Source of the DNA: Calycina herbarum
Lineage: Eukaryota; Ascomycota; Leotiomycetes; Helotiales; Pezizellaceae
Direction: 5' to 3'
Assembly (NCBI GenBank): GCA_001414485.1
Contig: LLEY01000025.1
Span: 372,001-436,000, forward strand
Length of the DNA: 64,000 nt
The position numbers and the translations under genes were made by a program. Below are positions 45,458 to 56,014 of the stretch, one piece after another. The notes beneath the pieces were generated by a model. That model saw nothing but the letters and a program-made list of their open reading frames with translations. It was not told where the DNA came from and did no database searches. Numbering within the stretch: the stretch's first letter is position 1; every line of letters begins with the position of its first letter.

Positions 45458-46149
45458 TGTTAGTACGTGCTAGCACTATCTCAACCCCTCGATAATCGTA
45501 ATCAGCTTTGCTTCGTTTTAAGCGAAGGGTTACGTATGCTCTGCCGGGGGCAATAGCAACGTCGTTTCTTATTAGTCGGGTAGATAAAAAGGTTAAGCGA
45601 TCCTCTTAAAGCTGTAGGTTTATTACTATAAACTCTCCTATCCTTAAACACCTTATAAAGGCCACTTTTACAGCTACGTCAAAGTTAATACTCTCGCGGC
45701 TCCTAGCACCTATTGGTCCTACGAATACTAGCTTTATAATCCTTTTAAGGATATCTATTATAATTAGTTAAGCTTGCTTAGTTAGGGTGTTTATCGTTGT
45801 CCGCCGTATGCCGCTAATAATTCTTTTTAGCTAAGGGCTATTAAAGACCCCTTTATCCAGCCTCCTATCGATGTAGGTAGATCGGAGGGCTAATAGGTTC
45901 CCTGTAATTATATCTGGCTTAACCTTTGTAGCCCTAAGGCCTCCTGTTACCCTTAAGGTTACGAACTCTCCTAGAGTCTCGAGCTAGGCGGGCTAGGCTG
46001 TTTTCAACTATAGGATATAGTAGTCCTTATACGTCTTTTAAATAGACTTATAGTTGTCTCTTATCTCTTTCGAGAGACCGTTCCAAAGGAAGTGTTTTAG
46101 CGAGGATGAGTTAGTTCCTTGCGATCGTAGCTATTCAGGCGAAGGAGAA

Positions 46150-47800
46150 GAGATTAGCAGGGCTCCTGCTATTAAGGACACTAGTTAGCAATTTCCTTGG
46201 GATTAAAACGTGAAATTGTATCGGCTAGGATATTATCCTTTTCTATAATCTATCTAGGGATAACCTCGATATCGTATTCGGCTGCTTATAGAAGGATCCG
46301 TCGTAGGACCGCGTTTGCTTCGCCTTTAAGCGAAGACTTCTTAAGACCTGTCTAGGAGATCGAGCTATCTATATAAGTAATAACTTTCTTTCTACGCCAC
46401 TGTTTTATAAAGTGGTTAAAAGCTAGAGCGATTGCCCCTAGCTTAAAGATATTAATATTAAAGATATCGTTAGTGTTATACTTAACCTTAGCTACGAAGG
46501 CTTGTTCTTTTTAAAGGGAGTTATACTAATTTCTCTAGTCTGTATCAGGGGTCTCTGCGGAGAACCCCCCTATGCCTTCTATTAAGGCGTCTGTAAAGAG
46601 CTGAATCGCTACTCTCGCTTTACTATTAAAGTAGTACATACCGTTGTATAGAGGGAGGAATTCGTTCTACTATTTAATGTCTTTTATAATAGTTAGGTTA
46701 AGTCGCTTTCTTAAGGCCTTTGGCGCATTTGTCGGGTAGCTTACTAGGAAAACGTACAGGTATAGTATAAATACCTTTCCTAGCTTGACAACGTTCGAGT
46801 AGAAGCTTAGAAAGCCTACTAGGGATTGTATTTCGTCAAGAGTTGTCTAGCCTTAGTCTAGTATAATAGACGTTAAGGCTCGCGCTTTAGCTATCTTCTC
46901 TTTTAGCAGTTTCGTAATAAATTTATAAGTATCGTACTTAATTCCGAGGATAGTGATAACCCGACCCTCGTAGTCCTTCTTCTTATTCCTCGGGACGCCT
47001 AGGAAGTCGGTTAAGAGCGTGTACTAGCCGTGGAAGTGGGCTACCTGCTCTTAGAGGTCTGGTCTCGTACGGAAGAAGAAAATAAAGTCATCTAAGTAGT
47101 ATAGTAAGAGCTTAACGCCAACGCCTAGGTATGATTTAAGAATCTAATGTAGTGCTTCAGCTACTAGGTTGAACAGGAAAGGGGCTGTTGCTAGGCCGAA
47201 TAGGAGACATGTTTCTCGGTAATATACTCCTGCCTAATTGAAGCCTAATAGCCACTAGTCTTTCTAAGATACTGGGATGATTCTGAAGGCGTCTTTTAGA
47301 TCCTTCTTTATAATAAAGCAGCTGTGCCCTGCCTAAAAGATAGCTGCTACAACAGCGTCGAAATATAGGTATTCGATACTTCTATATTTCTTAGGAATAC
47401 CATCGTTTATAGACCTCCCTACTGGCGTAGAGAGGTTATAGATTATACGGAAACCGCTATTGCCCTTAGGTACTACGCCCAATAGGGAGGATATAAAAGG
47501 CAGGAGAGGGGGGTATAGCAGTACTCTACGAAGCTTTAAATCAGCCTCTAACCTACTCTCTATTGTGTTTAGATTATCCTTAATAGATAGTAGATTCCTT
47601 AAGAGGATAATCTAGTTAGGGCCTTCGTAGCTAATCTAACATCTAAAGGTTAAAATACCTATAATTACATTGCCTAATAGGCTTAGCCTAGAGGAAGATC
47701 TCCGTTCGTCTTAGTATAGAAACGTAAGGTAATGCCTAATAGGGTCTAACCCTACAGGGTTTAATTACCTACTCGGTAAGACGTACGACGATAGATCACC
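46150..47800 (-). pseudogene. DIRS-type reverse transcriptase / RNase H relic
   Basis: Minus strand. RT motifs: CLLFGLATAPFLFNLVAEAL near 47210-47150 and the catalytic YLDDFIFFF near 47100-47075, followed by ITILGIKYDT near 46950-46920. The YLDDF form and the FGLATAP approach differ from LTR-element RT and fit DIRS-order elements. An RNase-H-like part follows (AFVAKVKYNTNDIF..., ending near the YIDSS motif at about 46365). Stops are TAA/TAG. The domain order gag, RT, RNase H, recombinase agrees with Ngaro/DIRS elements. Confidence 0.75.
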
Positions 47801-47899
47801 TTAGACTAGGTAGTCTTTAAGAAGACATACCTCTCTATCCCTTTTCAGCGGAGACAGCGAGTCTCTAAGTAGACATAAGGTATCTATAAGTTCATATAG

Positions 47900-49027
47900 C
47901 AAGTATGTATTTAGACGTAGAGGGCAAGAGGAACAGTATACTATAGTTTTTTCGAATAACTAATAACATTCCCAGTCCCCTACGATATCTTAGCTACGGG
48001 CTTGAGTTTAGGGGCACTAGGTAACCCGGTAGTCCTCTCTATAACTTACAGTCTAGCATTTATACTCGAATTTGCATCTATCGCTATACTTACATCTATT
48101 TAAATTCCACATTCGACATGCTCCGTCTAGTTCTATAGCCTTACTAGGCGTTATAATAGGTCTTCCGTCGAAGCTTCTCTTCCTTAAGAGGCCTTGTACA
48201 AGGCTTCTTTTAGAGAGGACGATAGTAAGGACCAGGTAACAGTGTTCTCGCTCTACTAAGATTACCTAGCCCTCTATATTTATAATACTAATAGAGATTA
48301 CATATTAGTGCTATTCCAGAGCTATTAGTATCACCTAGATCGCCGGATACTATATGTTCTAGACAAGGTAGATTAACCTTTCAAAGGCTATCATTACTAC
48401 TATTAAATCTAAGCAAGTCTCTCTATAGATTTAATATATAATTAACAGGTACATTGTCTACGATTCTTGCCAAATTATCATCGTTGTCCTAAAGTCTAAC
48501 TGTTTTCCTTGCTTCTTCTTAACAGTAAGGGAGTTGCCTATTACCTTAAAGGATTACTCGTTCGCTACTGCTAGTAGACCTTTCCCTGTTCAGATACAAG
48601 CAAGGTCTATTACTAAGAATATCCCTTTAACGATCTAGGCAATATACTTTAGGTTGACCCCCGGGTGCCTATCTAGGATAGATTTATCTTACAGGGATAG
48701 CATCTCACCTACTTCTTCGAGGCTTAAAGCGTCCCTAGTCGCTACTGCTGCTTACGCTCTTAAGACCAACGTTTATACCTCCAAGGCCTTAGTCTCAGCC
48801 TATAACTTTTTCTCTTCTATAGCCGCGATCCTTGTTCGGCCTTCTACTTCTACGCGCTAGGCTCTCTTCATATATAGGTCCTCTATCAACAGTTGTGCCC
48901 TAACTTCAGCCTCCGTAAGGGCCTCTAGGTCGTTGGTATTCCAGGGGATTGTTACGTTAGACGCCGCGTTCGAAAGGGGGGAAGAGGGTACCCCGTCGCC
49001 GGCGGGGGTGTTTCTAGTTCGTACCAT
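47900..49027 (-). pseudogene. Gag-like ORF1 of the DIRS-type element
   Basis: Minus strand from ATG 49027: MVRTRNTPAGDGVPSSPLSN, then NDLEALTEAEVRAQLLIEDL and a predicted helical Ala/Glu/Lys region with TAG interruptions, continuing as far as about 48400 (LIIY-IYRET). No zinc knuckle was recognised. The position just inside repeat A1 and upstream of RT suits ORF1/gag of the element. The 3' limit is uncertain. Confidence 0.55.
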
Positions 49028-49092
49028 ATTAAAGGTAAATGAGGAAACTAAGTGGCTTCAAATAGAGATGAGAGCTCTTAGCTAGAATCGAT

Positions 49093-49218
49093 AAATCGTA
49101 AAACCGTCGTTTTTGGAATAGGTGATGCTATAGCCAAGGTACAGACTTTCCCTTGCTTAAGTGTCCGAGGAAAGCTGATGCTTACGTAAGCTTCTACCAC
49201 TCCACAAAAACAACTCAT
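49093..49218 (-). repeat. Split direct repeat A1 (5' terminus)
   Basis: 126 bp, the counterpart of A2. Its outer end (ATGAGTTGTTTTTG on the minus strand) is the 5' end of the element; plus-strand flank A49219 restores the TA of the Fot TSD. Confidence 0.9.
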
Positions 49219-49758
49219 ATAGGAAATAGAATAACTTTTAAATTAAATTATCGCTCTCTCTCTCTCTCTTACACTTATATATATACTCTTAATATTATAC
49301 ACCTATAAAGCAATTAAGACCCTAGGATAGTAGGCTTTTTACTCTCTTCAGCTAATTAGAGGATTGCGGGCATTACGTGTTTAGCTAGCTTACTTACTAT
49401 TATATCCTTGCTATTATATTGCTTTCTTTCGTTTTCAATTAAAGAAGAGAGAGAAGGGGGGGGCGGGGTGATAAGGGGAATCGAATATATTTACTACCTT
49501 TATACACTCTACGCTAGGAGAAACTTTCCCTTGAAATGTTTGCTCTCTCTTTTCCCCCTTCCCCTACTGCTCCCCTCACTCTCTTATATACTTTCTTATA
49601 TATACCTAATATATAGAAGAAGGGAAAGAGGAGCGAGAGAGTAGAAGAGTATTATAATATTAATATGCTCCTAACTCTTTACTAAGGGATAGGAGTTATA
49701 ATTTATAATAAACCTTAGATAATACTTTATAAGTTCCGCCCTAGCTATAAATACTGAC
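49219..49758. other. Interior of the outer TIR element
   Basis: AT-rich, no gene. It has a CT microsatellite near 49253-49270 and purine/pyrimidine tracts that face each other (GAAGAGAGAGAAGGGG near 49443 against CTCTCTTTTCCCCC near 49544), so the strand could fold back on itself. Confidence 0.5.
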
Positions 49759-50339
49759 TTTTGCGATTTCGTTTCCGACTTTGGTACATATGGGATGTCG
49801 TAGTTGGGGAGTTCGAGAGTTTTTTTGCAGGCGCTTTATGAGAGCTATGAGGTCGGATTGCAGGCTGGTCTGTGCAAGTTTAGTTCAACTGACATCATCC
49901 CTGTAAACCACTGGTCATGCCTGATATATTCACTACTCAACGGAACCTTCAACTTCTCAAAACTAAGTTTCCCCCAATTTCAGCGGTGAACTGTGTGAAC
50001 AAATCTCAACTTCATGAGCAACGTCTACTCTTCGGCTCATCTCCATGGTTTCTCTGACCTACACAATATCCCCCTGAATTTAAGCGAGAGAGGTACTCTG
50101 GTAGGTACCTATTTTTTGCTTTTGTGCATTTAGCACCTGTTCTTTCTATATTTCCGCAAACATCTGCCGGTCACAGGACTTTACAAGGTCACAGGTTCAA
50201 TTTGCTAGTGGATGTTGGGTAAACAAAAAAGCCATCCCAACCACCCTGAGAGTTTAATTTCATTTGCTGACCACTTCTAGCGCTTGAATCTAAAGATCGC
50301 GACCTTCCTGTAAACAAAGTCCCACCGCAAATTGCCAAC

Positions 50340-50867
50340 ATGGCCTCGAGTTTACGCGTCAATCTAGACGACCTCGATCAATCCCAAGATGGTGGAACCT
50401 GCTATGCTATCGAATCCGCAGCGGTCGGTTCGGAAGGAAAATACCTAAGAGCGCATGCCAACGGGGACATAGATTCGCTGGTCGACACAAACGAGCGCTA
50501 TATTGGGCATGACATGCTATGGATTATCGAAACGACATCTGGCGGTACCATGCACATGGGTAGACAATTCACGATTCGAAACGCGAAGTGGGCGGACAAT
50601 TATCTGCATGTGAACTCCCACGGACCTGGACGATACACGGTGGACTGCAAGGTTATGGAGGAGGAAAATGATGGTCGAGCACACTACTACTTTGTGCGTT
50701 CGCGGCCAGATAGTAATGCGCTCGCTATTGGGTCCGTCGGATCACCGGGAATATTTATTCAGATGGAGAGGAGTGCTGATGGGCAGAGTGGAGAGGGTGG
50801 TGTTGTGAATTGCAATCGAGGATGCTCCACTTCGAGCTGGTTCTATCTAATGCAGCTAGAACTTTGA
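50340..50867 (+). CDS. Beta-trefoil-like protein, paralogue 2
   Basis: Single exon, 175 residues, ATG in the context CCAACATGG. Three internal repeats share an aliphatic strand, a G-x-Y/F-L turn and a polar loop: CYAIESAAVGSEGKYLRA at about 21-38, FTIRNAKWADNYLHVNS at about 80-96 and AIGSVGSPGIFIQM at about 129-142. The third matches the AIESV.YPG.FLQM element of the paralogue at 51744, and GGVVNCNRG matches its RGIVNCQ. Three such repeats suggest a beta-trefoil, a fold used by lectins and protease inhibitors; the family is not identified. There is no signal peptide or membrane segment, so it is probably cytosolic. It is intact, unlike its neighbour. Confidence 0.75.
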   Translation: MASSLRVNLDDLDQSQDGGTCYAIESAAVGSEGKYLRAHANGDIDSLVDTNERYIGHDMLWIIETTSGGTMHMGRQFTIRNAKWADNYLHVNSHGPGRYTVDCKVMEEENDGRAHYYFVRSRPDSNALAIGSVGSPGIFIQMERSADGQSGEGGVVNCNRGCSTSSWFYLMQLEL

Positions 50868-51153
50868 TCTAAAAGCTAGGACTTTCGTTGCAGCTCAATT
50901 TTTATCAAAGCAAATTGACTCTGCTGATCTTTGTACTTTTCCTCGATAAGAAACTAGCATGAAAGCGGGCAGAGCTGATTTTCGTTCACTTGGAAACTTC
51001 ATCTGAAAACCGCTTTGTGTGGTCCGCTTGTTCGCAACGTCAAAGTGTTGAGCTGGCAAGTCTCGGTTTTGATAATACAAAGAAGTGTGTGGCAACCTGC
51101 AACGAATCAACTAGAATAACCTCTTGCTCATATAGAATGTACTGAATCCTTAA

Positions 51154-51627
51154 GGGCTTGTTTGGCACGCATATAATTTATTATAGATATATGAGATTTG
51201 TGCACGAGTACACGGTCCAAAGGTGCTCGCATATTTCTTATTATATTACAACTTCTTAAATATATTTAATTACTGTTTAGCTCAACGTGCACATATCGCT
51301 GCACATAGTAGTAGAAGGCCGGAAGTGGGCTAGTACTAGTACTAATAGTCGTGGTAAGTGGTGGAGTTTTAAGAATATGTGCATGCACATAAAAGTTGAA
51401 GGTCAAGAGGTTAAAAGAGTGTATTATTTAATTTTGGTAGCGCATATCTTGATGCATATATTTAAAGGAAGTGCGAGCAAAAGTGCGAGCAAAAGTGCGT
51501 ACTATAATATATGCTAGCCAAACGTTGGTGCACATCATGATGTGCATGTATATATTATATATTACCTCATTATGTTTGGTGGTGCATATCTTAAAAAAGT
51601 ACTAATATGTGCGAGCCAAACAGGCCC
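51154..51627. mobile_element. PIF/Harbinger (Tourist-like) MITE
   Basis: 474 bp with termini GGGCTTGTTTGGC at the left and the inverse of GGGCCTGTTTGGC at the right, flanked by TAA at 51151-51153 and 51628-51630. A TAA duplication with GGGCCTGTTTGG ends is the signature of Tourist-like elements. It lies between trefoil-like paralogues 2 and 3, and its interior is AT-rich with tandem GTGCGAGCAAAA copies near 51470-51495. Confidence 0.88.
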
Positions 51628-51743
51628 TAATTCCTCTCAAGTTTCAAGTCCCAATTACCGCACAAAAGGGCTCCTTTCCTTCAAATACTTCTCCCCAGAC
51701 CCTCCCCACGGAATCACCAAGATCGTTTTTTGTTATTCTCACC

Positions 51744-52309
51744 ATGGCCGAAAACCTCAATCCCCTAAATGAAGCGAGTATCCACAAGCTCTACAGTCCT
51801 CGTCTTTTAGGAGTGGCAATTGAGTCAGTAAGCTATCCAGGGACGTTCCTCCAAATGGTTCCGTGGAATAACCCCTTCCCTTCAGCGGAAAAGGACATGC
51901 TACTGTTGGCTTCAAAGCTCTGAAGAACGCAACATACGTCGGCCCATATGAAACACTCTTTGTTGACAACACACCGGGGCATACCATCTGCATTCACAGT
52001 GCAGGGGCGGACGTATATCTACGTATGGATGCTTCAGAGGTTAAGGACGAATACCAACACAATGGATGCTTCGGAGCTCGCGGGATTGTGAATTGCCAGT
52101 CAAACGAGTTTCATGGCGCTTATGAGGAGTTTTATTTTATTGATCAGGGGCAGGGCAGGAAGGCAATTGCTTCAGTCGCATTCCCAGGGAGATACTTGAG
52201 TTTGTATTTTGAAGAAAAGAAAGATGGAACTCCTGGAATGCGTCACATTCGGGCAAGTTGTCAATACGGGATTGGCGAGACCGAGCTCTTTTGGGTGAAG
52301 GTTCTGTGA
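51744..52309 (+). pseudogene. Beta-trefoil-like protein, paralogue 3, frameshifted
   Basis: It opens at ATG 51744 (MAENLNPLNEASIHKLYSPR) and reads VAIESVSYPGTFLQMVPWNN up to about 51870. The reading must then shift within AATAACCCCTTCCC to continue as GKGHATVGFKALKNATYVGP, TLFVDNTPGHTICIHSAGADV, a central RGIVNCQSNEFHGAYEEFYF and AIASVAFPGRYLSLYFEE, ending TGA at 52309. Three repeats of the family pattern are visible, giving about 188 residues. No splice sites rescue the shift, so I call a one-base frameshift in a C-run; a sequencing error is an alternative. It is the best template for the family because paralogue 1 aligns to its first half. Confidence 0.6.
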
Positions 52310-52842
52310 TTTGGTTGTGATTAAGTGTTACGCGTGGGAGATCTTTTAGAGAGAATAGGCATTAGGATGGAGAACAAAAGCCAATTGTAATTTTCCTTTT
52401 GAGGTTGGTTCGTCGTGGTGTTAGAAGTGACTTTGTGGCCTCTATTTTCATATTTTGAGAGCAATTTATAGGTGGAGGGATGTAGGGGGGTTCTCCCATT
52501 GGCTTTGCCTCATATTCATCGAAATGTTTAGTTCTGATGGACTCGACAACCATTCAAGTTGACAGTATAGTGTCCAAGCTATCAATGCTAATTACGATGT
52601 GTGACTTTGTAAATACTTCTGGCAACCGAAGAATATCTGTCTCACTTTTGACTACCTCTAAAAGCAAAGGTTATTTTCAAAGATTATTTCCAGATCATTA
52701 TCCAGGTTCTACGTACAGTAACTCCCCTAGTCACTGTTTCTTGACCCGAAACAAATTAAACCAACTTCTCATTTATAGTGCCCTTGTCCCTTCTCCTCCT
52801 CAACTCCTTCAGCGTAGTTCCAGGGTCTGACTTTCTCTTTCT
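52310..52842. other. Intergenic spacer
   Basis: No gene recognised; it is the 3' flank of both the trefoil-like gene and the convergent DUF6604 gene. Confidence 0.4.
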
Positions 52843-55230
52843 TCATTTGTATATCTTTACCAAACGATCTACCCATACCTGCCTCCAAGCCGGCAGTTCG
52901 ACCTCCAATGGCGGTATATCTTTATCGTTAGGGTGGGTCTCAATGCCGATTCTAAGGATCTTCGCGGCAATTTCCAAACTCTCCTTCCGGGTGAAGGGGG
53001 TCTTGGTTTCTGTGTTGAGCAGCAGCGGAGCAATGGTGGCCAAGTTAATCTTCATCATCCCTTTGGACAGCTCGGGAGATGGAAGGGAGTTGTCATTCTG
53101 GCGACGAAGCCTGAGTCCGATGGAACTGATCGCCTTGTCGGAAAGTTTGCATACATTTGCGAAGTTATTGTCAACAACATTTACGAGGCCGGATACATTT
53201 TCTTCGAGATGCTTTAGATAATCCATTCTCGTTTCTCCATCTTTCTCGTTCAGATGTGATTTTTTCCATAGGTGATCGGAGACATAGAGAAATGTGTCCG
53301 CATCCCAAACATTGAATTCTGATCTCTGAAAATACCTTAAAAGATACTCAGATATTTTCGGCAGTACAAGTCTTCCTTTTGAGCCAAGAGTAAGTTTGCA
53401 AGATCCACTGGCAATTTGTGTAGGAGATTGCTTTAACAGTATGAGAAATCGACTTCGAATTGTCTCTTCAGTCGTAGGGAGGTTTCCTTGAAAGATCCTG
53501 CTTATATTGGCTTTGATAAGCCTGTCCATCTCAGGCCACTCCTCCTTCAGAAACCCTAATTGTCTGAGTGCGTTATATAGATGTGCTCCCATTACAATCG
53601 CAGAGTAGCAATTCGGAGAATGCATATACTCGGCAGTTGCCATCATGAGGATTTTTAGACTTTGCAAGCCACACTGTACAGGGTTGTTCTCGAAGAAGAA
53701 GTATGGGTTTTCTGAAAGCTGGATCCAGTACTCTTCAGAGAAATTCTCCTTATTGTTCTCCTTTTCTGGTTTGTTTAACACCGCCTTCTGTCTAAACAGC
53801 ACTTGCTTTTTCCATCGGACCATCTTGTTGCAATTGACTTCAAACCGAAGAAGCTCTTCTAGATGATAAGAAACATTTCTTCCTTCGTCACAGCAAGCTT
53901 GTTTCATTGTTTTTGGGTGGTCATCTTACCCCCATTGAATTTCCAAAGCAAGTTTTGCAATCGCAGCTTTGTGACGAACTTCTCGATATGATTCCGGAGC
54001 CTTGGGTCCTAAAACCTCAATAATATCAAGGAGAATGCGAACCGCAAAAACCGCCTCAAATGTAAGTTCTTTCGAAAATAGCACTGCTTGCAAATATCTT
54101 GTGATTCTGTCTTCAACGCCATACAGATATTTGTATTTTGGCCCTGGTGGCGCCCAGCTAGCTTGCGATTCCCTCTTCATGGCGAGTTCATGGAAAAGCT
54201 TTATTATGAGTTCATCTTCTGCGGTCGTCTTCTCTGAGAAGGTCCCCCGGTATTTGTCTTCGCGATATCTGCGCGTTCCTGGTGTAAATTGGTATGTCGA
54301 TTCATTGTAGACTGACGTCGCGTACCACAAGGTTTGGAAAGTTTTATAGTGGATGATCTCCTCCGCCTGCTCTGGTGTCGGTCCATCAGTGTCTTTATTC
54401 AAAAAGAAAATCGCCTCGTAAATGTAAAGATAGGAGTTTTGAGCAATTTTGTTCTGGTCGAGCGTGAGCGGATTGGATTTCATGATGCTTTGTACCAACT
54501 GGGTTTCGTCTTTTCCCACCAGCTCAAGAGCCACGTCGGTAATGACTGAAGCTTCCATTTTGTTCAACCTTCCTTGAGCACAATGCTCCCATGTTGTCCT
54601 CAAGTATTGTCTTATCTGCGCTTGCTCCTTGAAAAAACACCAACCCATGAATGGAATTTTAGAGTTTCTGTCAACTTCAAAGCTGCCAATGTTGTCGGAT
54701 GCATCGAAACCAGATTCTGAGAATTTCTCAGTCCGTTCGGTTTTAGCGGATGGGGTAAAAGCATTTTCGAACTCGAGTTGCTGAAGTTCTTTCGGGAACC
54801 TTGCGAGTGCCGGTGAAGTTCTCGTCGTTTGGTTGGCTGCAGGTACCTTTGCAAAGAAGGGAAGTAGATGAAGAAACATGGTTTCTAATACCTCAAGGAA
54901 GTATGAATGCCTGTAGGCGGATTTTTTCAAGGCATCGTCTAAGGATGGTCTGCTCTCGTGAAAGGCTTTGCATAGCTTCCGTGCCTCGATCGCTTCTTTC
55001 AATGAGTGCTGGATGTTGATTGGAACCGTAAGTCCAATTCCATGACAAGAGTTGGCAATGTATACCGACTGGTCAATCATTTCCTTTGTGGAAATACCAT
55101 GGTTAGAGAGTAAAGACGAGGTTGTTTGTTGATACCCCAATAGCAATGAGGTAGACGAAAGCCAAGTAACAACTCTAGCGGTCTTGAGTTTGTACTCTTG
55201 ATGCTTCTTGCTTTCCGTTTCAGGTGTCAT
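52843..55230 (-). pseudogene. DUF6604-type protein with one in-frame stop
   Basis: Minus strand, one continuous frame of 796 codons from ATG 55230 to a stop at 52843, broken by a single TAA at 53928-53926. The N-terminus (YKLKTARVVTWLSSTSLLLGY) is the start of the fungal DUF6604 domain. It aligns throughout with the gene at 56921-59503 (VPINIQHSLKEAIEARKLC, LETMFLHLLPFF, AVFAVRILLDIIEVLG, MVRWKK, GLQSLKILMMATAEYMHSPNC, ANISRIFQGNLPTTEETIRSRF, HLWKKSH). The stop falls where the paralogue has VEGG. A 51-nt GTAAGA...AAG intron could remove it, but would also remove a CC motif that the paralogue keeps at the same distance from MVRWK/MVHWK. The function is unknown. Confidence 0.75.
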
Positions 55231-55513
55231 TTTGTATAATTGTGGTGAGTCAACGACTCGTCGTTCGTTAGGGAGCTGATTGCGTTCATGGAGTCAGGGC
55301 CATATTTAAAAAATATCTTAAGTTGAATTCAGTCGCAATATCATCCTTAGTCTAGTGAATGTTAAAACCTACTTGGGTCACAAAAGTCCTAGTCCGTGCT
55401 TTTGGGCGAGATAGCAAGTTCAAGTATGCCGTATTCACTTGTTATATATTTTTTACTAATTATGTTCCAACACTAAGGGATGAAGATTCTTTTATATAAA
55501 AACATTTAGAATA

Positions 55514-56014
55514 CAGTGAGTTACGAGTTAAGCTTGAATTTGCCCACTTTTTTTGTAATCCAAGCTCTTTGAGAAAATTCCTTGATTTCCTCTTTTTAAG
55601 CACTCTTTTACCTATTAATTAATATACTATTTATAAGAATAGGAAAGAGGCTTATATCTCTCCCTATACTCTATAAACTTTATAGAAGAAAAACAGACAA
55701 TTTTATATCTGTCTTAATCTTATAGGGTCTTGGCATAGTCTATCGACCTTATAGGGGTAGTGAAATTTTTTTTAAGAAAAGGGGTTATTTTAAGGATTAT
55801 TTATCTTTTAGTTTACTTTTATTTTACTTACTTTGAATTAATAAATTATATAGAAGAGAGGTAAATTAGATATAGCGCTTCTTTATAGCTAGGTCTCGTC
55901 TCGTCTCGTACTTTTATTTTCTGTCTTCTAAAGAAAAGAGGGAGAAAGCCTTAATAAAAAGAAGCTCGGATTACAAAAAAGTGGGCAAATTCAAGCTTAA
56001 CTCGCAACTCACTG
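55514..56014. mobile_element. Tc1/mariner-type MITE with about 54-bp TIRs
   Basis: 501 bp starting CAGTGAGTTACGAGTTAAGC and ending in its near-exact inverse, flanked by TA at 55512-55513 and 56015-56016. CAGTG ends with a TA duplication point to the Tc1/mariner superfamily. No coding content. A degraded right end of the same family is at 2162-2212. It sits between the two DUF6604 genes. Confidence 0.9.

Larger units (their letters stand above)
37860..46000 (-). pseudogene. Tyrosine recombinase, split by the chromovirus
   Basis: Minus strand. The 5' part (about 46000-45463) reads GGLRATKVKPDIITGNLLAL, LKRIISGIRRTTINTLT, VAVKVAFIRCLRIGEFIVIN with the first catalytic Arg in LRIGEF, and VTLRLKRSKADYDYRGVEIV. 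It breaks in ARTN exactly at the chromovirus TSD and continues at 38220 with SIYPVKVLCELL, EPLFATLKREL, the H-x-x-R box RHSFRRG near 38010-38027, and SFKRYFKRS with the nucleophilic Tyr codon at 37916-37914. R, H, R and Y of the family are all still encoded, but many TAA/TAG stops are present. In DIRS-type elements this enzyme integrates a circular intermediate. Confidence 0.85.
36778..49218 (-). mobile_element. Tyrosine-recombinase retrotransposon with split direct repeats
   Basis: Minus strand, about 4.95 kb after removing the chromovirus and the solo LTR. Order from the 5' end: repeat A1 (49218-49093), gag-like ORF, RT-RNase H, tyrosine recombinase, repeat B1 (37724-37548) directly touching A2 (37547-37422), spacer, and B2 (36954-36778) at the 3' end. 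This A1-ORFs-B1A2-B2 plan is that of Ngaro/PAT members of the DIRS order. There is no target duplication; it sits exactly between the T and A of the Fot element's right TSD. Confidence 0.85.
28918..49791. mobile_element. Outer terminal-inverted-repeat element holding the nest
   Basis: The left end at 28918-28955 and the inverse of 49759-49791 share ATATG...AAAGTCGGAAACGA followed by AAATCG[T/C]AAAA. When the Fot element with one TA and the DIRS-like element are removed, about 647 bp remain (28918-28991 joined to 49219-49791). That is a MITE-sized element. Subterminal repeats of AAATCGTAAA follow the left end. A target duplication is ambiguous (possibly TA). The superfamily is not recognised. 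Confidence 0.6.

Noticed and set aside
28918..49791. A 21-kb Starship or giant transposon bounded by the outer TIRs
   Set aside because: There is no DUF3435 captain at an end, no cargo genes, and the interior is fully explained by separate elements with their own duplications.
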